A stretch of DNA of 64,000 nt from Nomia melanderi. Lineage: Eukaryota; Arthropoda; Insecta; Hymenoptera; Halictidae. Within the stretch, counting starts at the first letter, position 1. Each line of letters opens with the position of its first letter. The translations under genes were made by a program, and so were the position numbers. Positions 60,501 to 64,000 of this stretch are shown in pieces. The stretch spans positions 6,875,501 through 6,939,500 of the forward strand of contig NC_135003.1 in assembly GCF_051020985.1 (NCBI RefSeq), read 5' to 3'. Under the pieces are notes generated by a model, which was not told the DNA's origin, did not search any database, and saw nothing but the letters and a program-made list of their open reading frames with translations.

Positions 60501-63500
60501 AATTCAGAAGCTAATTGCCAGTCGAGGGGGCGGGGAACGACTTCCTCGCGAGTCCGAGGCACGGGTCATCCGGGGCCGGTCACATTTTTACGATAATGGG
60601 GACCGTTAAATTTTTACGGGCCGCATTAACGACATTTCTGTGATACTTATGAATTACGCTTTACACCCAGTTACCCTGTCCTGGTAATTTTCCGCCCCGA
60701 TGACCCGCTGAAGTAATATTCTCTTCTTCGAAGGGTGGCCATTTTTACCTGGACCATTCGGGTAATTTTTCACGAACTATGTTTGAAAGTACTGACAGTA
60801 GAGGGAATGCATTTATCTTGTGTATTTTTGTATCGAGAATGAATTGCTGAGGATGAAAACAACCCCCGATTGGAAGTGAAAATTATATTTACTTGTTCCT
60901 CGTGGAAAAACAATGAAGTACGATTTTATATTGTCGGCGATACTGTATAGATTTATGATGAATTATTTTATGCAGCAAAGTGTATGACATGAAATTGAAT
61001 GAACTTTCTTCTGGAAGAGGTAAATATTCATAATATTCATAATATTGTTATAATTTTCGCTAATACGAAACGAAGATAAATTTTGAATTGACAGTTATTC
61101 CCATTTGGCCGAACAATACATATTTAATTGTAAGTGGCAGACACCGAGAAACTCGGGTTAATACCCAGCGTCGTTAATTTCGTTTGCCAGAGGATCAGTA
61201 TTAATAATTTTTCTTCAATCTCGCTCAGTTTTCGTGGTATAACGAATAACGCGATTAAAGAGGGCCGGGAGAAGATTGTAATATTTCGTGGGGGTGCCGA
61301 AATTAAAAAAACCGGTTAGTTCGTGCGCGAGAGAAAGATATTAATAAAAAAAAGGCTGAAACCGCAACAGGGAACGTGCGGACCAAACAAAGGATGTTGG
61401 GAGGATGGGTTAGAGTTTATGCTGCTGGTGCTCGCTTCTCCGTTGTAACACCAGCGTTGCACAGGATTAATTAAAATCTGTGAAAACCCCCTTGAGATTG
61501 ATACGTCTGCTTTCCGCGGGAAATTCGATGCGGAATCTTCGTTCTAATGAACTAACCATTATCGAACGGGTAAGACGGACTGTGCGCTGGTTACTGAGCC
61601 ATCATTGACAGCCATTTACTCTCTCGCACATGATTATTCATGTTACAGAGGCAGACGTCCTTTAGACCACGAGCTTTGATCACTTTGATTTATCTTTGAT
61701 CGATTGGTGGACGTAATTTAACTGTGAATAGAGGACGGATACTCGAAGCAGATTTCTGTACATTTAACCAAGTACTATTATCCTCTCTGATACGTTATAA
61801 TCGACATTTTCCTTGTTCATTTCGAGGATTTCGGGAAATAAAAGAAAAGCAAATATTTTCAGCCTAAAACCGATAATTAATACTAACTGGAACAGCCGAC
61901 TCTTCGCTCACGTGCAGGAGCGAATTCCCGAAATTGGCACAGCGCGCTCTTTTATCGAGGGCCAACAAGACCCGTGCGGTGTCCTTCAAGACGCAGGTGT
62001 TAATTCCCGAAAAAGTCACGGCATATAGTTCCTCCGTCGGAAGCCGACACACAATGCTCGAAAAATTGGAACACACGTGCAGAAACGGTTTCGTAGAATT
62101 GTTGATGCGCTCTTGAACGCAAGGGCGCTTAAAAAGGGGGGCGATCTTCGATCGCCACGTATTCCGAGGTCGATCGTCAGTCGCGTTCTGTCGAAGACCA
62201 GCCCGGTCCTTTTTTAGTAAACTAAATAATTATCACGCAGTATATTTTTATTCGAGGAAAACCATCTTGACCCTTCCGAACTTCCGCTTATATAACAAAT
62301 ATTGCAAATCGTATTAACCTTAAAATCACGCAGATGAGCTTCGCAACTATCTTCTCAGTTTCCTAGATTAATCGTTTCAATTACTCGAAGCTAACACCGA
62401 AATATTAATCAATCAAAATTCTATTCAACAAAAATTCTTTCATTTGAAGTTACTACTTAATCGTTTCTTAACATTTTGAATAATTATATAGTCCTAGACA
62501 TTCTCCATCCAATAATGAAACCCCGACAACCAAGATCCAAATTCCCAACTTACAATTCCAAAGCTTTGCTGCACTCTGCAATTCAAAGGTATCCATTACA
62601 GCCGATGAGTGCTAAGAAAGTCGATGATTCGCGGACAAGTTTGGTTAATGATGCGGTCACGTCAAGTACGACACGTGAAACGTAGATAAGCTTAAGTCGT
62701 CGTCCGTCGCCGCCCGGCCCATCGAGTTTGCGTGGGCACATCCCCTATCCACCCCGGCCAGTGTCTATACACAGCAGACCGGACGGCACATTGTTACACA
62801 ACTCGGTCTGGTAGCAAGGCCGGGTTGCGTGGGCCCTCGGGCGCTCCGTCTCATTGTCAGATTCCCGACGGAATTGCGACAGGATTTGCATTATCTTCCA
62901 TTAGAGGCAGCTCCGTTTCAACGGAGATTATAATAATCCTCGGGAAGGAGATATCAGGAAGCGGCAACAGGCGAGGCGAACAACCGAAAGGGAAACTTCG
63001 GTGCTCATGTTCCCTTTGGGTACTTCTTGCGTTCCTGATGATCGCTCACAGTTACGTTTAAACTGTTTTTGGTTACACTGCGTCTCGGTAGCGGTGTATT
63101 AACGCCTTTAACAGTGAAAATTAGGGACGATGATACACAGCCACGCTTCAGTCGATAATTTTATGTACACCGAAAGTTTGAATCGCTAAACGTTGCTGAG
63201 AAGAAACAAGCTTTTGTGTGCGTAGAATATTTACCAAGGCAGAACTGGAAAGTTAATGAATAGATTTATTTGAACGAAGGATTAGCGTATTAAAAAATCT
63301 TTTGACGTGTAATTCAATCTTAGATTTAAATTTTATTTTTTGATATATTGAATGTGATTCCGGAGAACCATTTAAGAAACAAACTTGTATCTATATTCGC
63401 CAGTGTAATAACTGTGTTTTGTCGATAATAAATTTCCATAATTTTAAGATTTAAGTAAATTAAAGTGTCTATTAAACAACTAGGTTAAAACCTTGGGGTT

Positions 63501-64000
63501 AGGTAGGTTTAAAATTGTCCCAATTTTAAATTAACTAATGCAATTAATTAACCAAACTTAATTGAAATTACTTATACTTTTATACTATTATCCTGCAGAT
63601 CGAGTTTTTCTTGTGCATATTTTTTACAGCAATTCATTCATCTCTCTTAAAGTATTACTACAATCTCTCTTCAGTACGCGAGAAAGAATGATTTAGCGAA
63701 AGGGTTAAACGAATTATTTTGATGAAATTATTCGGTATTACGCGGGCCCTTGTGCTGCGTTTAGTAACAATTCAACTTCCAAGGGTTTAAGTTCGTCAAC
63801 CGTCCCCTGCGCTTTGTCTTCCGCGAAGGCAGCGACAGCGGTGGCACTGACAAACGACACCGTCGTGAAAGAGGAAAGCTACGAGTTGCACTTTCGCCTG
63901 TAACTGCAAACAGTATTAGCCTCGAGGGCCGTCCTTGAGTTTACGTGACTCTTGATGGTACGATTTTTCTGGGACCACGGCAAGAACGATCATAAATGGA
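57580..64000. other. Non-coding; scattered CpG-rich blocks and microsatellites
   Basis: (TA)n at about 57624-57641 and (CT)n at about 58146-58163. An orphan terminus GGTAAGGG-TTAA ends at 59094 and GCGAAAGGG-TTAA at 63708. CpG-rich 57800-58320, 60350-60700, 61880-62190, 62690-63060 and 63740-64000. Frames at 60104-60341, 61813-62116 and 62732-63061 overlap or lack motifs. No exon recognised. Confidence 0.4.

Noticed and set aside
16674..61170. Identical 16-mer GGGTTAATACCCAGCG at 16674 and 61155
   Set aside because: One shared 16-mer in 64 kb is close to chance expectation; the flanks differ.

Overview
The window reads as nuclear DNA of an insect, most likely a hymenopteran such as a bee (inference from genome style; no diagnostic gene is present). 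AT-rich stretches alternate with CpG-rich blocks, no open frame is long, no bacterial gene spacing is seen, and short TTAA-flanked transposon derivatives are dense. I could not identify a single host protein-coding exon, rRNA, tRNA, known microRNA or CRISPR array. The window is best described as an intergenic desert or the inside of a very large intron. Nearly all open frames of 60-230 codons look like chance readings of CpG-rich or purine/pyrimidine-biased blocks.

What can be supported is a mobile-element landscape. (1) At 12104-13031 lies a 928-bp piggyBac-type relic. It is bounded by TTAA, has inverted ends, and holds a frameshifted C-terminal piece of a piggyBac transposase including its cysteine-rich tail. 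(2) Around it are at least a dozen TTAA-bounded miniature elements (MITEs, about 150-250 bp) in several terminal families. Family I, with CCTTTGCCCTATGATT-type ends, has five copies: 881-1133, 20748-20999, 50897-51068, 53509-53719 and 57329-57579. Family II, with CCCTTTGCACTCGA-type ends, is at 1140-1347, 20494-20708 and probably 27267-27416. Family III, with CACTAAAACTACCG-type ends, is at 6696-6922, 7501-7665, 36150-36336 and possibly 2488-2709. Single copies of other families are at 7710-7931, 47413-47629 and 52482-52652. (3) At 21686-22916 is a 1.23-kb element with terminal inverted repeats of about 50 bp that start with a CAC(A/G)GTG heptamer. CpG-rich 5-bp flanks suggest a non-autonomous Transib-like transposon.

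The second theme is old local duplication. Direct repeats with periods of about 28, 36, 53, 68, 78, 139, 175 and 191 bp occur at 10274, 53440, 2374, 31431, 4105, 24101, 24735 and 28320. There are also two clusters of diverged short GAATACT/GAGTACT repeats (38220-38530 and 40110-40420), a 1.7-kb purine-rich degenerate minisatellite (34140-35870), and several microsatellites.

Layout: 1-8 kb is MITE-rich; 9-21 kb holds the piggyBac relic, CpG-rich blocks and one hydrophobic open frame of uncertain status (14126-14395, minus); 20.5-23 kb is a transposon cluster; 24-32 kb is mostly AT-rich with tandem duplications; 32-43 kb has the microsatellite, purine-rich tract and AGTACT clusters; 43-64 kb alternates CpG-rich, possibly regulatory blocks with AT-rich spacers and scattered MITEs. 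No genes act together here. The biological content is transposon history and possible cis-regulatory DNA.
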